Positions 63,865 through 64,000 of a stretch of DNA of 64,000 nt are shown here, one piece after another. A program made the position numbers and the translations under genes. Position 1 is the stretch's first letter, and each line of letters begins with the position of its first letter. The notes under the pieces were generated by a model. That model did not search any database, had not been told where the DNA came from, and saw nothing but the letters and a program-made list of their open reading frames with translations. The stretch lies in contig CM072519.1 in the NCBI GenBank assembly GCA_036898135.1, positions 38,615,091-38,679,090 of the forward strand. Direction: 5' to 3'. The stretch is from Oncomelania hupensis (Eukaryota > Mollusca > Gastropoda > Littorinimorpha > Pomatiopsidae).

Positions 63865-64000
63865 ATGGGCTACTGCAACGTACTTCTTTCTGGTTTGCCT
63901 AAATCATTTATCTACCTCCTTCAACGCGTTAAAAATTCGTCAGCTTTCATGATTAAAAAAAAAAAACTAGATGGTAAAGACCATATGACTCACATGCTCC
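63865..64000 (+). pseudogene. Non-LTR reverse transcriptase fragment (duplicate copy)
   Basis: Same sequence as 17438-17600 (MGYCN, LLSGLPKSFIYLLQRV), with a few substitutions. It extends to the window edge and confirms that the duplication covers at least the 340 bp upstream of gene R. Confidence 0.6.

Overview
This window is eukaryotic, almost certainly from a marine invertebrate metazoan. The evidence is metazoan-style secreted and membrane mucins with an extracellular MAM-like domain, a Tx1/L1-type non-LTR retrotransposon, foldback and MITE-like repeats, long microsatellites and a good 3' splice site with a long pyrimidine tract. I could not fix the phylum; a mollusc, a lancelet or another soft-bodied marine animal would all fit.

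Layout. About two thirds of the window is the coding sequence of two head-to-tail paralogous mucin genes, both on the minus strand. Gene R runs leftward from the ATG at 63648 to the stop at 33573 and looks like one giant exon of roughly 10,000 codons. Its order is signal peptide, MAM-like domain, irregular Asn/Thr repeats, Thr/Pro 'type A' repeats, a 23 kb array of 70-72 residue 'type B' repeats, a transmembrane segment and a short acidic tail. Gene L runs leftward from the ATG at 17221. It has the same leader and MAM-like domain but only type A repeats, and it leaves the window at base 1. Both arrays carry 1-nt indels that break the frame; many look like consensus errors in collapsed repeats. 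About 400 bp upstream of each gene is also duplicated, including a splice acceptor and an old reverse transcriptase fragment, so the paralogs arose by segmental duplication.

Between the genes (17.3-33.1 kb) I see no confirmed host gene. It holds a foldback repeat split by a full-length but dead 7.76 kb LINE (19961-27720) with an 11-bp target duplication, two degenerate tRNA-like sequences, TTA, CA and CT microsatellites, a G-rich minisatellite, a telomere-like patch, and two AT-rich palindromic MITE-like clusters. Next to the end of gene R lie two short coding-like stretches (33146-33384 and 33489-33570) that may be alternative cytoplasmic-tail exons.

The mucins are inferred to be heavily O- and N-glycosylated surface proteins: gene R a membrane-tethered coat and gene L, as far as visible, a sister with an unknown end. 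The most unusual item is a pair of roughly 30-residue amphipathic segments inside the Thr-rich region of gene R. They are type A repeat DNA read in a different frame, and one has diverged mostly by helix-compatible changes, which is a candidate for birth of a protein segment by overprinting.
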